From NCBI GenBank assembly GCA_902770635.1, contig CACXTX010000002.1, forward strand, positions 1 to 64,000: a DNA stretch of 64,000 bases, given 5' to 3'. Both the position numbers and the translations under genes were made by a program. The notes beneath the pieces are model-generated. The model was not told the DNA's origin and did not search any database. It saw nothing but the letters and a program-made list of their open reading frames with translations. The stretch is from an uncultured Prevotellaceae bacterium. Its GTDB lineage: Bacteria; Bacteroidota; Bacteroidia; Bacteroidales; Bacteroidaceae. Shown here one piece after another: positions 6,754-16,043 of this stretch; positions within the stretch are counted from its first letter, which is position 1; every line of letters begins with the position of its first letter.

Positions 6754-8862
6754 TTACATCTTTCTCAATACCACAGCCGAACGGGCAGGAATGTAGAGTT
6801 TCAGCCACTCCTTCTTATCCTTCACGTAAAGCGGGTCGTAATTGGTGACATGAGTGATTGTATCGTCAGCAAAGCCATTGCCGCCAAACTCCTTTGCATC
6901 GGTATTGAGCACCACCTCATAAGAACCCGTAGGAACAAGGAATCCGTAGTCGGTGTACGAACGTGTCGGCGAGAAGTTGAAGACGAATACCAAATCGCCA
7001 CGCATATAACACAATACCTGGTCGCCATCATCGTGCCATATCTCAGTCACAGGCGTTGCCTGGAAGTTCTTCTGACTCTTGATAACCTCAAGCATCTTCT
7101 GATCGAAGTCACCCAGCCAGTGATAGCACAGATCCTTGTTATCTACCAAGTTCCACTGACGACGGGCATACTTGTATGACCAGCCATTGCCTTCGCGTGG
7201 GAAGTCTATCCACTCTGGATGTCCGAACTCGTTACCCATGAAGTTCAGATAACCACCATTGATGGCACCGGCTGTAACCAGACGAATCATCTTATGCAGG
7301 GCGATACCACGTTGGGCAAGGTCGTTGACGTCCTTCTTGGCGAAGTGCCAGTACATATCGGCATCAATCAGGCGGAAGATAATGGTCTTGTCGCCCACCA
7401 GTGCCTGATCATGGCTCTCACAGTAAGAGATAGTCTTCTCGTCAGGACGACGATTCTTAACCTCCCAGAAGATGGAGCATACGTTAATATCCTCATCGCG
7501 CACCTCCTTGATGGTCTTAATCCAGTAGTCAGGAATATTCATGGCCATGCGATAATCGAAGCCATAACCACCATCCTCAAACTTGGCAGCAAGTCCGGGC
7601 ATGCCAGACACTTCCTCTGCAATAGTAATAGCTTGTGGATTCACCTCATGAATCAAGCAGTTGGCCAACGTCAGATAACAAATGGCATTGTCATCCTCGT
7701 GTCCGTTGAAGTAGTCACCATAACCTCCGAAAGCTTCACCCAAACCATGTGAATAATACAACATGGAGGTCACACCATCGAAGCGGAAACCATCAAACTT
7801 GAACTCTTCCAACCAGTACTTGCAATTAGACAACAGGAAGTGCAGCACGTCGTCCTTTCCATAGTCGAAGCAAAGAGAGTCCCAAGCCGGATGCTCGTGG
7901 CGATCGCCAGGATAGAAGAACTGATTGGGGTCGCCAGCCAGATTGCCTAATCCTTCCACCTCGTTCTTCACGGCATGAGAATGCACGATATCCATGATGA
8001 CAGCAATACCCATCTTGTGAGCCGTATCAATCATCTCTTTCAAATCTTCTGGAGTACCAAAACGGCTGGAAGGAGCAAAGAATGAAGATACATGATAGCC
8101 GAACGAGCCATAATAGGGATGCTCCTGAATGGCCATCACCTGAATAGCGTTATAACCATCCTTCTTGACACGTGGAAGCACGTTTTCAGTAAACTCCTTA
8201 TAGGTGCCTACCTTCTCGGCATCCTGACCCATACCCACATGGCACTCATAGATGAGCAGCGGAGACTTGTTGGGCTTAAAGTTCTTCTTTTTCCAAACAT
8301 AGGGCTGCTCTGGATTCCACACCTGAGCAGAGAAAATCTTCGTCTGGTCGTCCTGGACAACACGACGGCACCAAGCGGGAATACGCTCGCCTTCTCCCCC
8401 ATTCCACTTCACCTTCATCTTGTAAAGCTGGCCATGTTTCAGGGCTTTCTCGCTGAGTTTCAATTCCCAGTTTCCTGTTCCTTCAACACGCTTGCACTTG
8501 TATTTCTCGTCCTCCTGCCAGTTGTTGAAATCACCAATCAGATAGATTTCTGTGGCATTGGGAGCCCACTCGCGGAACACCCATCCCTTAGCCAGCTTAT
8601 GGAGTCCAAAATACAAATGTCCGGAGGCAAACTGAGAGAGTGTCGATTTACCATTTCTAGTCAGTTGTCCTATTTTCCAGAGTGCATGGTCATGACGACC
8701 ACGGATAGCACCCTCAAAAGGTTCAAGCCAAGAGTCGTTGCGAACCAGTCCGATATGCTGCGGTTCCTCTACCTTCTTGACTTTCTTTGGAGCAGCCTTT
8801 TTAGGAGTGGCTTTCTTAGTGGCCACTTTCTTTGTGGCCGTTGTTGTTTTCTTTGCTACCAT
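6754..8862 (-). CDS. glgB: 1,4-alpha-glucan branching enzyme
   Basis: A 702-aa GH13 branching enzyme that makes alpha-1,6 branches in glycogen. It has an N-terminal CBM48-like domain (EWAPNATEIYLIGDFNNW, about residues 94-112) followed by the catalytic barrel. The nucleophile region is DGFRFDGVTSM (about 360), the acid/base is in AEEVSGMPG (about 415), and CESHDQAL lies near 482. The first about 33 residues are a low-complexity Lys/Ala/Thr tail (KKATPKKAAPKK) of the kind seen in histone-like proteins, which is odd for this enzyme. It lies 23 bp after the yhcH-type gene and is probably co-transcribed from the promoter at 10523-10553. Confidence 0.93.
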   Translation of the reverse strand: MVAKKTTTATKKVATKKATPKKAAPKKVKKVEEPQHIGLVRNDSWLEPFEGAIRGRHDHALWKIGQLTRNGKSTLSQFASGHLYFGLHKLAKGWVFREWAPNATEIYLIGDFNNWQEDEKYKCKRVEGTGNWELKLSEKALKHGQLYKMKVKWNGGEGERIPAWCRRVVQDDQTKIFSAQVWNPEQPYVWKKKNFKPNKSPLLIYECHVGMGQDAEKVGTYKEFTENVLPRVKKDGYNAIQVMAIQEHPYYGSFGYHVSSFFAPSSRFGTPEDLKEMIDTAHKMGIAVIMDIVHSHAVKNEVEGLGNLAGDPNQFFYPGDRHEHPAWDSLCFDYGKDDVLHFLLSNCKYWLEEFKFDGFRFDGVTSMLYYSHGLGEAFGGYGDYFNGHEDDNAICYLTLANCLIHEVNPQAITIAEEVSGMPGLAAKFEDGGYGFDYRMAMNIPDYWIKTIKEVRDEDINVCSIFWEVKNRRPDEKTISYCESHDQALVGDKTIIFRLIDADMYWHFAKKDVNDLAQRGIALHKMIRLVTAGAINGGYLNFMGNEFGHPEWIDFPREGNGWSYKYARRQWNLVDNKDLCYHWLGDFDQKMLEVIKSQKNFQATPVTEIWHDDGDQVLCYMRGDLVFVFNFSPTRSYTDYGFLVPTGSYEVVLNTDAKEFGGNGFADDTITHVTNYDPLYVKDKKEWLKLYIPARSAVVLRKM

Positions 8863-8885
8863 AGTATTATCTTTATGATTTAACT

Positions 8886-9332
8886 TTATGCCTTTACTTT
8901 AAAAATTGCTTTTTTCAATTCTGGCACACCAGCAATGCAGGGAGCATGTCCGTCTTCAGGGAAGAAGATAGCCATCATGCCTGGCTGACAGGTAACGTAG
9001 CTGTCTGCAGCTATTCCAGGAATCTTGGTGATGTCCTTTTCTGCATTATATTCTGCCTGAGGCAACTGGTCACGCTGTGTATAACCAAAGGTCTCTGCAG
9101 CGGTGATGGGAATTTGGATGTCAATCATCTTGTTGTGGGTTTCTATGACAGCCTCATCAGGAGTCTTGCCCTTTGCCATCTGAATATTCACGAAGAGGTC
9201 TTTTCCCTCAATCTCATGCTTGCCTGCCTCCAGTTTATTCAAGTCGTTCTGCGCCAGGAATTCCACTACTTTGGCGAACAAAGGGTTCACCGACTCATAC
9301 ATTTTCAGATTTTCAATTTTGTCGATAATCAT
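8886..9332 (-). CDS. YhcH/YjgK/YiaL family protein
   Basis: A 148-aa cupin-like protein of the DUF386 family (also called EbgC-like). Visible hallmarks are HNKMIDIQIPI (residues about 66-76), the metal-ligand-like FFPEDGHAPCIA near residue 125, and the family length of about 150 aa. Members are linked to sialic-acid or beta-galactoside use and sugar anomer handling, but the reaction here is not evident. It stands between a MORN-repeat gene (45 bp upstream) and glgB (23 bp downstream), so a link with polysaccharide metabolism is inferred. Confidence 0.88.
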   Translation of the reverse strand: MIIDKIENLKMYESVNPLFAKVVEFLAQNDLNKLEAGKHEIEGKDLFVNIQMAKGKTPDEAVIETHNKMIDIQIPITAAETFGYTQRDQLPQAEYNAEKDITKIPGIAADSYVTCQPGMMAIFFPEDGHAPCIAGVPELKKAIFKVKA

Positions 9333-9377
9333 AATGCTTTTGTTTTAATAGAGTTTATACTTTGTTAATTGTCGCGT

Positions 9378-10496
9378 TTATCTGTCCAAGGTCCTGCGTC
9401 CATGATTATACGTTCCCTGTGCAGTGATATTGCCATTGCGGTCTTTTTCCACAAAGTTTCCATCACGGCGGTCCTCAACATAGCTGCCTTCAAAACGGTT
9501 TCCATCCTTATCTTCCTCGATGGCGGGCCCATGTCGCTTACCTTTCTCGAAATGGCCTTTGAACTTGGAGCCGTCGGCATAGCGGACTATACCTTCACCG
9601 TGTATCTGGCCGTATCGGAACTGACCTTCAAACACGTCTCCGTTCTTCATAGTCAGCTTGCCACGTCCATTGGGCTTGTCATTTTTCCATTCCCCTTGAT
9701 AGGTATTGCCGTTTTTCCATACCAGCATACCCTGTCCTGACTTATCGCCATTTAGGAACTGGCCTGTGTACTTATCTCCGTTGGCATAGCGAAAAACGCC
9801 CTGGCCTGTACGCTGGCCTTCCACATATCCGCCTTCATAGATATCGCCGTTCTGGAACTTATAGATACCCTGTCCATGCTGCAAGTCTCGGGCCCACTGA
9901 CCAATGTACACATCGCCATCGGCATATTGGAAGGTTCCCTTTCCTGAGCGCTGATTGTCCTTCCACTGGCCATCATAACTAGAACCATCGCCCCAATTAT
10001 AGACACCTTTACCGTTCTTTTTATCATTAGCCCATTCTCCATCGTAATAGGCACCTTCCTTAAAAGCATATCGGCCTATACCGTGACGCTTGTCTTGTTT
10101 CCACTCGCCCTCGTACACATCACCGTTGAAGTAGTACATAGTACCATGTCCCTGCTGGTAGTCACGATACCACAGTCCTACATATTTATTATTATTAGAG
10201 AAATAATAGGTTCCCTGTCCGTGTTGTTGGTCTTGGAACCACTGTCCTTCATATTTCTCTCCATCAAAGAAGGTATATATTCCGAAACCTTGCCGTTTTC
10301 CCTTCTCGTAATTACCCTCAAAAACATTCCCGTTCTTCCATTTGGTAATGCCCTTCCCATGAGGCTTACCAGACTGCATTTCACCTTTGTATTCGCCCCC
10401 GTCTTTAGTTGTGCAGGCTCCAAGAGTGACTTTCTGCGCCATAGCCACTGAAGTGGCTGCTAATAATATAAATAGGAATATATATCGGAATTTCAT
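9378..10496 (-). CDS. Exported MORN-repeat protein
   Basis: A 372-aa protein with a signal peptide (MKFRYIFLFILLAATSVAMA) followed by about 14 MORN repeats covering most of the chain. Typical units are YEGQWFQDQQHGQGTYYF and YEGEWKQDKRHGIGRYAF. MORN repeats form elongated beta-sheets that bind membranes or proteins (family knowledge). The frame extends to 10553, but that segment overlaps the promoter, so ATG 10496 with its signal peptide is chosen. It is the first gene of a probable operon with the yhcH-type gene and glgB. A second MORN protein, fused to a lysozyme, lies at 14591-16024. Confidence 0.88.
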   Translation of the reverse strand: MKFRYIFLFILLAATSVAMAQKVTLGACTTKDGGEYKGEMQSGKPHGKGITKWKNGNVFEGNYEKGKRQGFGIYTFFDGEKYEGQWFQDQQHGQGTYYFSNNNKYVGLWYRDYQQGHGTMYYFNGDVYEGEWKQDKRHGIGRYAFKEGAYYDGEWANDKKNGKGVYNWGDGSSYDGQWKDNQRSGKGTFQYADGDVYIGQWARDLQHGQGIYKFQNGDIYEGGYVEGQRTGQGVFRYANGDKYTGQFLNGDKSGQGMLVWKNGNTYQGEWKNDKPNGRGKLTMKNGDVFEGQFRYGQIHGEGIVRYADGSKFKGHFEKGKRHGPAIEEDKDGNRFEGSYVEDRRDGNFVEKDRNGNITAQGTYNHGRRTLDR

Positions 10497-10522
10497 TATG
10501 TCCACTTTAAATTTTAACCTCA

Positions 10523-10553
10523 CAAAGGTACATTTTTTTTTCGAGACAGCCAA
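10523..10553 (-). promoter_or_regulatory. Promoter of the MORN-yhcH-glgB operon
   Basis: Minus-strand CTTG (10554-10551), a 20-nt spacer and a perfect TACCTTTG (10530-10523). It points away from the kdsB promoter. Confidence 0.75.
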
Positions 10554-10573
10554 GCGTTTTAAAAATTATTCAC

Positions 10574-10581
10574 TATCTTTG
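10574..10581 (+). promoter_or_regulatory. -7 element of the kdsB promoter
   Basis: TATCTTTG followed by C lies 23 nt before the kdsB ATG. No TTTG at the right distance was seen. Confidence 0.55.
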
Positions 10582-10604
10582 CAGCACATTTACAAGAAAG
10601 AAAC

Positions 10605-11348
10605 ATGAAATTCATAGGAATCATACCAGCCCGCTTCGCTTCCACACGTTTTCCGGGCAAGCCTCTAGCTATGCTAGGAGGACGTACCGTTATCCAGCGA
10701 GTATATGAACAAGCTACCGCCATATTGGAAGAGGCCTATGTGGCTACTGACGATGAGCGAATCTATCAGACTGTCGAACAATTTGGTGGACGAGCAGTCA
10801 TGACACGCCCTGACCATAAAAGCGGAACAGACCGAATTGAGGAAGCCGCAGAGAAAATTGGAACACAGGCTGACGTCATTATTAACATTCAAGGTGACGA
10901 GCCTTTTATTCAGCAGTCGCAAATTGAAACACTCATGCACTTGTTCGACGACCCAACAACACAAATCGGCACTTTGGGCAAGCGATTCGAGACCATAGAA
11001 GCTGCACAGAACCCCAACTCACCAAAAATTGTGACTGACAAACGGGGCTTTGCTCTATATTTCAGCCGCTCGATCATCCCTTACATTCGTGGAAAGGAGC
11101 AATGTGAATGGTTGCAGCATTTCCCCTTCCTTAAACATTTAGGACTATATGCCTATCGCCGTGAGGTACTTCGCGAAGTCACCTTATTGCCCCAATCACC
11201 TTTGGAGATTGCAGAAAGCCTGGAACAGTTACGCTGGCTGGAAAACGGTTATCGCATTCGCGTTGGTCTTACTGACGTGGAAACAGTAGGTATCGACACC
11301 CCAGAAGACCTGCAACGAGCCGAAGCGTTTCTGGCAAGCCGGAAATAA
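10605..11348 (+). CDS. kdsB: 3-deoxy-manno-octulosonate cytidylyltransferase
   Basis: A 247-aa CMP-Kdo synthetase that activates Kdo with CTP for lipopolysaccharide inner-core synthesis. Signatures are IIPARFASTRFPGKPL (residues 5-20, nucleotide-binding loop), AYVATDDERI, MTRPDHKSGTDRIEE, NIQGDEPFI and GLYAYRREVL. The length matches the family. It diverges from the MORN operon and converges with a DnaJ-like gene 12 bp downstream. Confidence 0.95.
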   Translation: MKFIGIIPARFASTRFPGKPLAMLGGRTVIQRVYEQATAILEEAYVATDDERIYQTVEQFGGRAVMTRPDHKSGTDRIEEAAEKIGTQADVIINIQGDEPFIQQSQIETLMHLFDDPTTQIGTLGKRFETIEAAQNPNSPKIVTDKRGFALYFSRSIIPYIRGKEQCEWLQHFPFLKHLGLYAYRREVLREVTLLPQSPLEIAESLEQLRWLENGYRIRVGLTDVETVGIDTPEDLQRAEAFLASRK

Positions 11349-11360
11349 ATGCCAACGGGA

Positions 11361-12011
11361 TTAGCCTTGCTGCATCTCTCGCAGCAAGGAGCGCTGGTGT
11401 TCCGTCAAATTGGTTGGCAGCTTAACCTGATAAGTAATAATCAGGTCAGCACCATTCCTACCCTTACCACGCAGTCGGACTTTCGTTCCTGACTGTGTCT
11501 CAGGTTTCACTTTAAGACGTAACTTCTCGCCCGTACCAGTAGTCACGATAATGGTACCACCCAAGAGAGCCGTGTACATGTCAATAGTGACATTTGCCTC
11601 CGTATGAGTGGGTCTGCGTGCATAGCTGGCATGACTGCTAAAGCCGCCCTGACTACCAAACAAATCTTGGAAGAACGACGAGAAGCCTCCGCTGCCGGTA
11701 AACTGCGAGAAGTCAAAGCCACCAAAGCCACCACTGGCATCGTAGCCACCACCTCCGCCAAACCCTGCATTCTCAAACTGCTCGGCCTGCTTCCATTGCT
11801 CACCATATTTATCATACTTGGCACGCTTTTCAGGATCGCCTATCACATCGTAAGCCTCCGTCAAAGCCTGAAATTTAGCCTTTGCCTTAGGGTCGTCAGG
11901 ATGCAAGTCAGGATGAAACTGCTTGGCACGTTTCAGGTAAGCGCGCTTCACATCCTTCTGCGGTATTGTCTTGTCGACACCCAGAATCTTATAATAATCG
12001 ATAAATGCCAT
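11361..12011 (-). CDS. DnaJ-family (CbpA-like) co-chaperone
   Basis: A 216-aa protein. Residues 1-70 are a J domain with the essential HPD (about 33-35), which stimulates DnaK ATPase. It is followed by a Gly/Phe-rich linker (about 80-130) and a single C-terminal substrate-binding-like domain (TEANVTIDMYTALLGG to the end). Cysteine zinc repeats of DnaJ are absent. It is about 90 residues shorter than CbpA, apparently lacking the second substrate domain. AGGAGG (12025-12020 on the minus strand) lies 8 nt before the ATG, a rare strong Shine-Dalgarno for this lineage, suggesting efficient or stress-related translation. Confidence 0.88.
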   Translation of the reverse strand: MAFIDYYKILGVDKTIPQKDVKRAYLKRAKQFHPDLHPDDPKAKAKFQALTEAYDVIGDPEKRAKYDKYGEQWKQAEQFENAGFGGGGGYDASGGFGGFDFSQFTGSGGFSSFFQDLFGSQGGFSSHASYARRPTHTEANVTIDMYTALLGGTIIVTTGTGEKLRLKVKPETQSGTKVRLRGKGRNGADLIITYQVKLPTNLTEHQRSLLREMQQG

Positions 12012-12019
12012 ATTTATAT

Positions 12020-12025
12020 CCTCCT
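12020..12025 (-). promoter_or_regulatory. Strong Shine-Dalgarno before the DnaJ-like gene
   Basis: Minus-strand AGGAGG lies 8 nt upstream of the ATG at 12011. Most genes in this window have no such sequence. Confidence 0.7.
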
Positions 12026-12077
12026 AATTTTTATATGATACCTTTTTACTTATTTAACAGCAAAAAGTGTACCAAAA

Positions 12078-12109
12078 TTTGCATAAGTCAAATATAATAC
12101 ATACCTTTG
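12078..12109 (+). promoter_or_regulatory. Promoter of the nucleotidase gene, near-leaderless
   Basis: TTTG (12078-12081), a 20-nt spacer and TACCTTTG (12102-12109) form a consensus promoter. The ATG at 12115 follows only 5 nt later, so the mRNA would have almost no leader. Confidence 0.75.
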
Positions 12110-12114
12110 CAATT

Positions 12115-13839
12115 ATGAAAAAGACGACGTTCATTACATTAGCACTTTTGTGCCTGACGACCATGACAATGGCGAAAAAAAACAAGACTGTCACACTGCA
12201 ACTGGTGGAGACGAGTGACGTACATGGGGCTTTCTTTCCCTACAACTTCATAGAGCGCAAGCCTATGCGTGGAACAATGGCCCGTGTCAGTACTTATGTA
12301 AAAACACAGCGCAAGAAATTTGGCAAGAACCTGATTCTGCTGGATAACGGAGACATCTTGCAGGGACAACCCACTTGCTACTACACCAACTATGTGAAAA
12401 CCGACGAGCCTAACATCGCAGCGGAAGTAATCAACTACCTGGGATACGATGCCCAGACATTTGGCAACCACGATGTAGAGACAGGCCACGCTGTTTACGA
12501 CAAATGGATTAAAGACCTACAATGCCCAACCCTTGGCGCTAACATTATTGACGCAAGCACCAAGAAGCCCTATGTAAAACCCTATTTGATGCTGGAACGC
12601 GAAGGTGTGAAGATAGCTATTCTAGGCATGCTGACACCAGCCATTCCCAACTGGCTACACGAGAACCTGTGGAAAGGTATGTATTTTGAGGAAATGGTAT
12701 CCAGTGCCCGTAAATGGGTTAAGTTCCTAAAAGAAGAAGAGAAAGCCGATATGATTGTCGGGCTATTCCATAGCGGATGGGATGGCGGTATCACCACAGA
12801 AAAATACGACGAGGACGCCACCAAGAAGGTGGCCGAACAGGTTGAGGGTTTTGATGTTATCTTCTACGGTCACGACCACACGGAGCAGAACATCACATTA
12901 GCCAACGGAGTGCTTTGCCTGGATCCATCATGCAATGCTTTGAAAGTAGCACAAGCTACCATCGAATGCAACATGCAAAATGGCCGATGGAAAATAACCA
13001 AAAAGGAAGGCCAATTGATTGATGTAGCCCAAGAGGCCATTGATGAAGATTATGTACACCACTTCCAAGCTCAGATGGATGACATTAAGAAATATGTTGA
13101 GCGACAAATTGGCACATTCCTGACTCCCATCCGTTCACGTGACGCTTTCTTTGGTTCTGCTGCTTTTATAGACTATATTCACCAACTGCAATTGGAAGAG
13201 AGTCATGCAGACATCTCGCTGACAGCTCCGCAGGTGTTCAACACAGAAATCAAGGCAGGACCTGTTTACATGAGCGATATGTTTAAGTTGTATCGTTTCG
13301 AGAACCAGATATACACACTACGAATGACGGGACGTGAGGTCAAACAGTTACTGGAACTGAGTTACGACCAATGGGTAAATACCATGAAGAGTCCAGAAGA
13401 CCATATCATGATGCTGGCTCCTAAAGCTCCTGGCGACAACCAGCGCGAGGGTTTCAAGAACTACACCTTTAACTTCGACTCAGCAGCAGGCATCGATTAC
13501 GAGGTGGACGTAACAAAGCCAGACGGTCAGAAAGTAAGCATCAAGCAATTCTCTGACGGTAGGAAATTCGACGAGAACGCCTGGTATCTCGTTGCCATGA
13601 ACAGCTATCGGGGCAATGGCGGTGGTGAATTGCTGACTCGCGGAGCAGGCATTCCGATGGACTCCATTCCTTCTCGCATTGTATCTATGAGCAAACGCGA
13701 CCTGCGCTACTATCTGACTCGTAAGATTGAACGCGAAGGAAATGTAAACCCACAACCACTCAACAACTGGCGATTCGTACCTGAGAAATGGACTAAGCCT
13801 GCTATTGAACGCGACCGCAAACTGTTATTCAAGGAGTAA
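12115..13839 (+). CDS. UshA-like 5'-nucleotidase / metallophosphatase, exported
   Basis: A 574-aa protein with a signal peptide (first about 20 residues). It has a calcineurin-like metallophosphoesterase domain with TSDVHGAFF (about 32), DNGDILQGQP, FGNHDVETG (about 115) and YGHDHTEQN (about 250). A 5'-nucleotidase C-terminal domain spans roughly 340-550. Such enzymes hydrolyse extracellular nucleotides or related phosphoesters in the periplasm. The frame extends upstream to 12067, but that part overlaps the promoter. ATG 12115 is required both by transcription start and by the signal peptide. The nudC gene follows after 8 bp, so salvage of nucleotides and dinucleotides is a plausible shared theme. 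Confidence 0.9.
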   Translation: MKKTTFITLALLCLTTMTMAKKNKTVTLQLVETSDVHGAFFPYNFIERKPMRGTMARVSTYVKTQRKKFGKNLILLDNGDILQGQPTCYYTNYVKTDEPNIAAEVINYLGYDAQTFGNHDVETGHAVYDKWIKDLQCPTLGANIIDASTKKPYVKPYLMLEREGVKIAILGMLTPAIPNWLHENLWKGMYFEEMVSSARKWVKFLKEEEKADMIVGLFHSGWDGGITTEKYDEDATKKVAEQVEGFDVIFYGHDHTEQNITLANGVLCLDPSCNALKVAQATIECNMQNGRWKITKKEGQLIDVAQEAIDEDYVHHFQAQMDDIKKYVERQIGTFLTPIRSRDAFFGSAAFIDYIHQLQLEESHADISLTAPQVFNTEIKAGPVYMSDMFKLYRFENQIYTLRMTGREVKQLLELSYDQWVNTMKSPEDHIMMLAPKAPGDNQREGFKNYTFNFDSAAGIDYEVDVTKPDGQKVSIKQFSDGRKFDENAWYLVAMNSYRGNGGGELLTRGAGIPMDSIPSRIVSMSKRDLRYYLTRKIEREGNVNPQPLNNWRFVPEKWTKPAIERDRKLLFKE

Positions 13840-13847
13840 AACAAGAT

Positions 13848-14594
13848 ATGCAATATTTCACTTTCTGTCAAAGCGACCTCGTACTGGAAAAGACTGCTGA
13901 TGGCTATGCCATTCCGCAAGAGCCACCCACAGAGACAAAACCTTGGACAACGGTGATGAATGTAGATGGTGCTAAGGCCTACCGCATAGACCAACCATTG
14001 ATTCATTCTGAACGATATGAGATGTGTCCGCTACGACAGAGCTACTATAAGCTATCACACGAGGACTACCTGAAAGCTGGCAAGTGCCACGAACTGCTTT
14101 ATTGGGATCAGAACACTAAATTTTGTGGTGTGTGTGGAGGTTCCATGCGTTTTGACACGGACATCTCAAAAAAATGCGAACACTGTGGTAAAGAGGTCTG
14201 GCCACAACTGGCTACAGCTGTCATCGTTCTTATCCGAAAAGGTCACGAAGTGCTACTTGTTCATGCCAACAATTTTCGCGACGATCACTACGGACTGGTT
14301 GCCGGTTTCGTGGAAACAGGCGAGACATTGGAAGAAGCAGTCCATCGCGAGGTCATGGAGGAGACAGGTCTGCACATCACTAACCTTCGCTACTTTGGCT
14401 CACAGCCCTGGCCCTACCCTTGTGGACTGATGGTAGGCTTTATGGCCGACTATGATAGTGGTAAAATTCACCTGCAACGCTCTGAGATTTCGAAAGGGGC
14501 GTGGTTCGACAAAGACCATTTGCCCCACATCCCAGAGAAACTAAGCATAGCCCGCCAGTTGCTTGACGCATGGTTAGAGGAGGAAACACGATGA
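13848..14594 (+). CDS. nudC: NADH pyrophosphatase (NAD-capped RNA decapping type)
   Basis: A 248-aa Nudix hydrolase. A four-Cys zinc ribbon is visible as CGVCGG and CEHCGK (about residues 92-113). The Nudix box GFVETGETLEEAVHREVMEE spans about 151-171. The subfamily marker SQPWPYP (about 185) is diagnostic of NudC-type enzymes that cleave NAD(H) and NAD caps. It begins 8 bp after the nucleotidase and overlaps the lysozyme gene by ATGA, so the three are likely one transcript. Confidence 0.93.
   Translation: MQYFTFCQSDLVLEKTADGYAIPQEPPTETKPWTTVMNVDGAKAYRIDQPLIHSERYEMCPLRQSYYKLSHEDYLKAGKCHELLYWDQNTKFCGVCGGSMRFDTDISKKCEHCGKEVWPQLATAVIVLIRKGHEVLLVHANNFRDDHYGLVAGFVETGETLEEAVHREVMEETGLHITNLRYFGSQPWPYPCGLMVGFMADYDSGKIHLQRSEISKGAWFDKDHLPHIPEKLSIARQLLDAWLEEETR
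14578..14583 (+). promoter_or_regulatory. Shine-Dalgarno inside nudC for the lysozyme gene
   Basis: AGGAGG within the nudC 3' end lies 7 nt before the ATG at 14591 and supports that start over the earlier in-frame GTG-type codons. Confidence 0.6.
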
Positions 14595-16024
14595 AGAAGG
14601 TACGCCATATTGCCACCTTTGCCGACCTACTTATCCTGGCTATCATTGTCATCATCAGCCCCACCAGTCCCATCACGCCCTACCACCCCTTTGAGGTGCC
14701 TTGCATTTCTGACAAGGTAGAGGTTCGCTATACAAAGGTACTATCCCCCGATTCCTTAGCCCAAAGCATAAAGATGGTAGAGGCCCAACTGTCCGAAATG
14801 AAGTATTATTTGAAAGTACACAACGTGACAGATGAGGGTTACAACCAAGTGGCACGCTACAACCAGACTCTTTTAGACAGGAAAGACTGGCTACATAGGA
14901 TGGCCAAATTGCCCACTGCCAACAGACAACCCACTCCTTCCAGCCAAATCATCACGGTTTCTGCCAAAGACCGCCCTCTCGTAGCTGTCAAGTTGTCTAA
15001 GGGACATTGGTATGCAGGACACTTTACCTTTACACCCCTTAACGGAAAGGTTCTTACTCGAGACTATCAAGGGCGTATTGTCTCCGTTGTTTATGCTGCT
15101 GACACGGTGGTTTCCGTTATACGTATTGACTCCACAGGAGTATATCGAGGACAGGCGGATTCATACCTTCAAGCGAATGGGCAGGGTACCTATTTGGCTA
15201 ATAATGGCGACTATTACGAAGGGCATTGGCAAAACGATCGGAGAAACGGATTTGGCTTCCTTTCGTCATCCTCTATGCAACTGAAAGCCGGCGAATGGAA
15301 AAACGGCAAGTTTCTGGGCGAACGACTCAGATACACTTCTGAGCGCATCTATGGCATTGACATCTCACGCCACCAGCACGAGAAAGGGCGCAAGCGCTAT
15401 GGCATAGACTGGACCAAGGTGCGCATCACCTCGCTGGGTGCCCGTCATAATGCGGAAGGACGAACCTTCCCCATATCCTTTGTTTATGTTAAATCGACAG
15501 AGGGTACCAACATCCGTAACCGATACTTCCTATCCGACTATATGAAGGCTAAGAAACAGGGAATACGCGTGGGCGCCTACCATTTCTTCTCTTTGAAATC
15601 GGCAGCAAAAGCACAGGCCAACTACTTTGTGAACCACACCCTGTTCCGTAAAGGCGATTTCCCACCCGTTCTCGATGTTGAACCAACGGATGCACAAATC
15701 CGCAAGATTGGTGGCGACGAGGAGTTGATGAAGCGCATCAGGATATTCATGAATATCGTCGAACAGCGAACAGGCATGCGTCCCATCCTTTACATCAGCC
15801 AGAGTTTCATCAACCACCACATGAACCATGCGAAGGACATCAAACAGAAATACAATGTCTGGATAGCCCGCTACGGACAATACAAACCCGATGTAAAACT
15901 GGTTTACTGGCAACTATGTCCAGACGGAAAAGTGGACGGTATTACAGGAGATGTGGACATCAATGTGTTCAACGGCTATCAGTCCCAGTTCGACGAGTTC
16001 GTACGAACCGGATTCCACGAATAG
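14591..16024 (+). CDS. Membrane-anchored or exported MORN-GH25 lysozyme
   Basis: A 477-aa protein. A hydrophobic segment at about residues 10-28 is an uncleaved anchor or signal sequence. Residues about 183-240 carry two or three MORN repeats (GDYYEGHWQNDRRNGFGF). Residues about 253-470 form a glycosyl hydrolase 25 domain: YGIDISRHQ with the conserved Asp, FVYVKSTEGT, AYHFFS and PPVLDVEPT with the catalytic Asp-Glu pair. GH25 enzymes cleave the MurNAc-GlcNAc bond in peptidoglycan. The MORN-lysozyme fusion is uncommon. The start overlaps the nudC stop (ATGA) with AGGAGG upstream, implying translational coupling. Confidence 0.88.
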   Translation: MKKVRHIATFADLLILAIIVIISPTSPITPYHPFEVPCISDKVEVRYTKVLSPDSLAQSIKMVEAQLSEMKYYLKVHNVTDEGYNQVARYNQTLLDRKDWLHRMAKLPTANRQPTPSSQIITVSAKDRPLVAVKLSKGHWYAGHFTFTPLNGKVLTRDYQGRIVSVVYAADTVVSVIRIDSTGVYRGQADSYLQANGQGTYLANNGDYYEGHWQNDRRNGFGFLSSSSMQLKAGEWKNGKFLGERLRYTSERIYGIDISRHQHEKGRKRYGIDWTKVRITSLGARHNAEGRTFPISFVYVKSTEGTNIRNRYFLSDYMKAKKQGIRVGAYHFFSLKSAAKAQANYFVNHTLFRKGDFPPVLDVEPTDAQIRKIGGDEELMKRIRIFMNIVEQRTGMRPILYISQSFINHHMNHAKDIKQKYNVWIARYGQYKPDVKLVYWQLCPDGKVDGITGDVDINVFNGYQSQFDEFVRTGFHE

Positions 16025-16043
16025 AATTCTGCATCTTCAAGAA

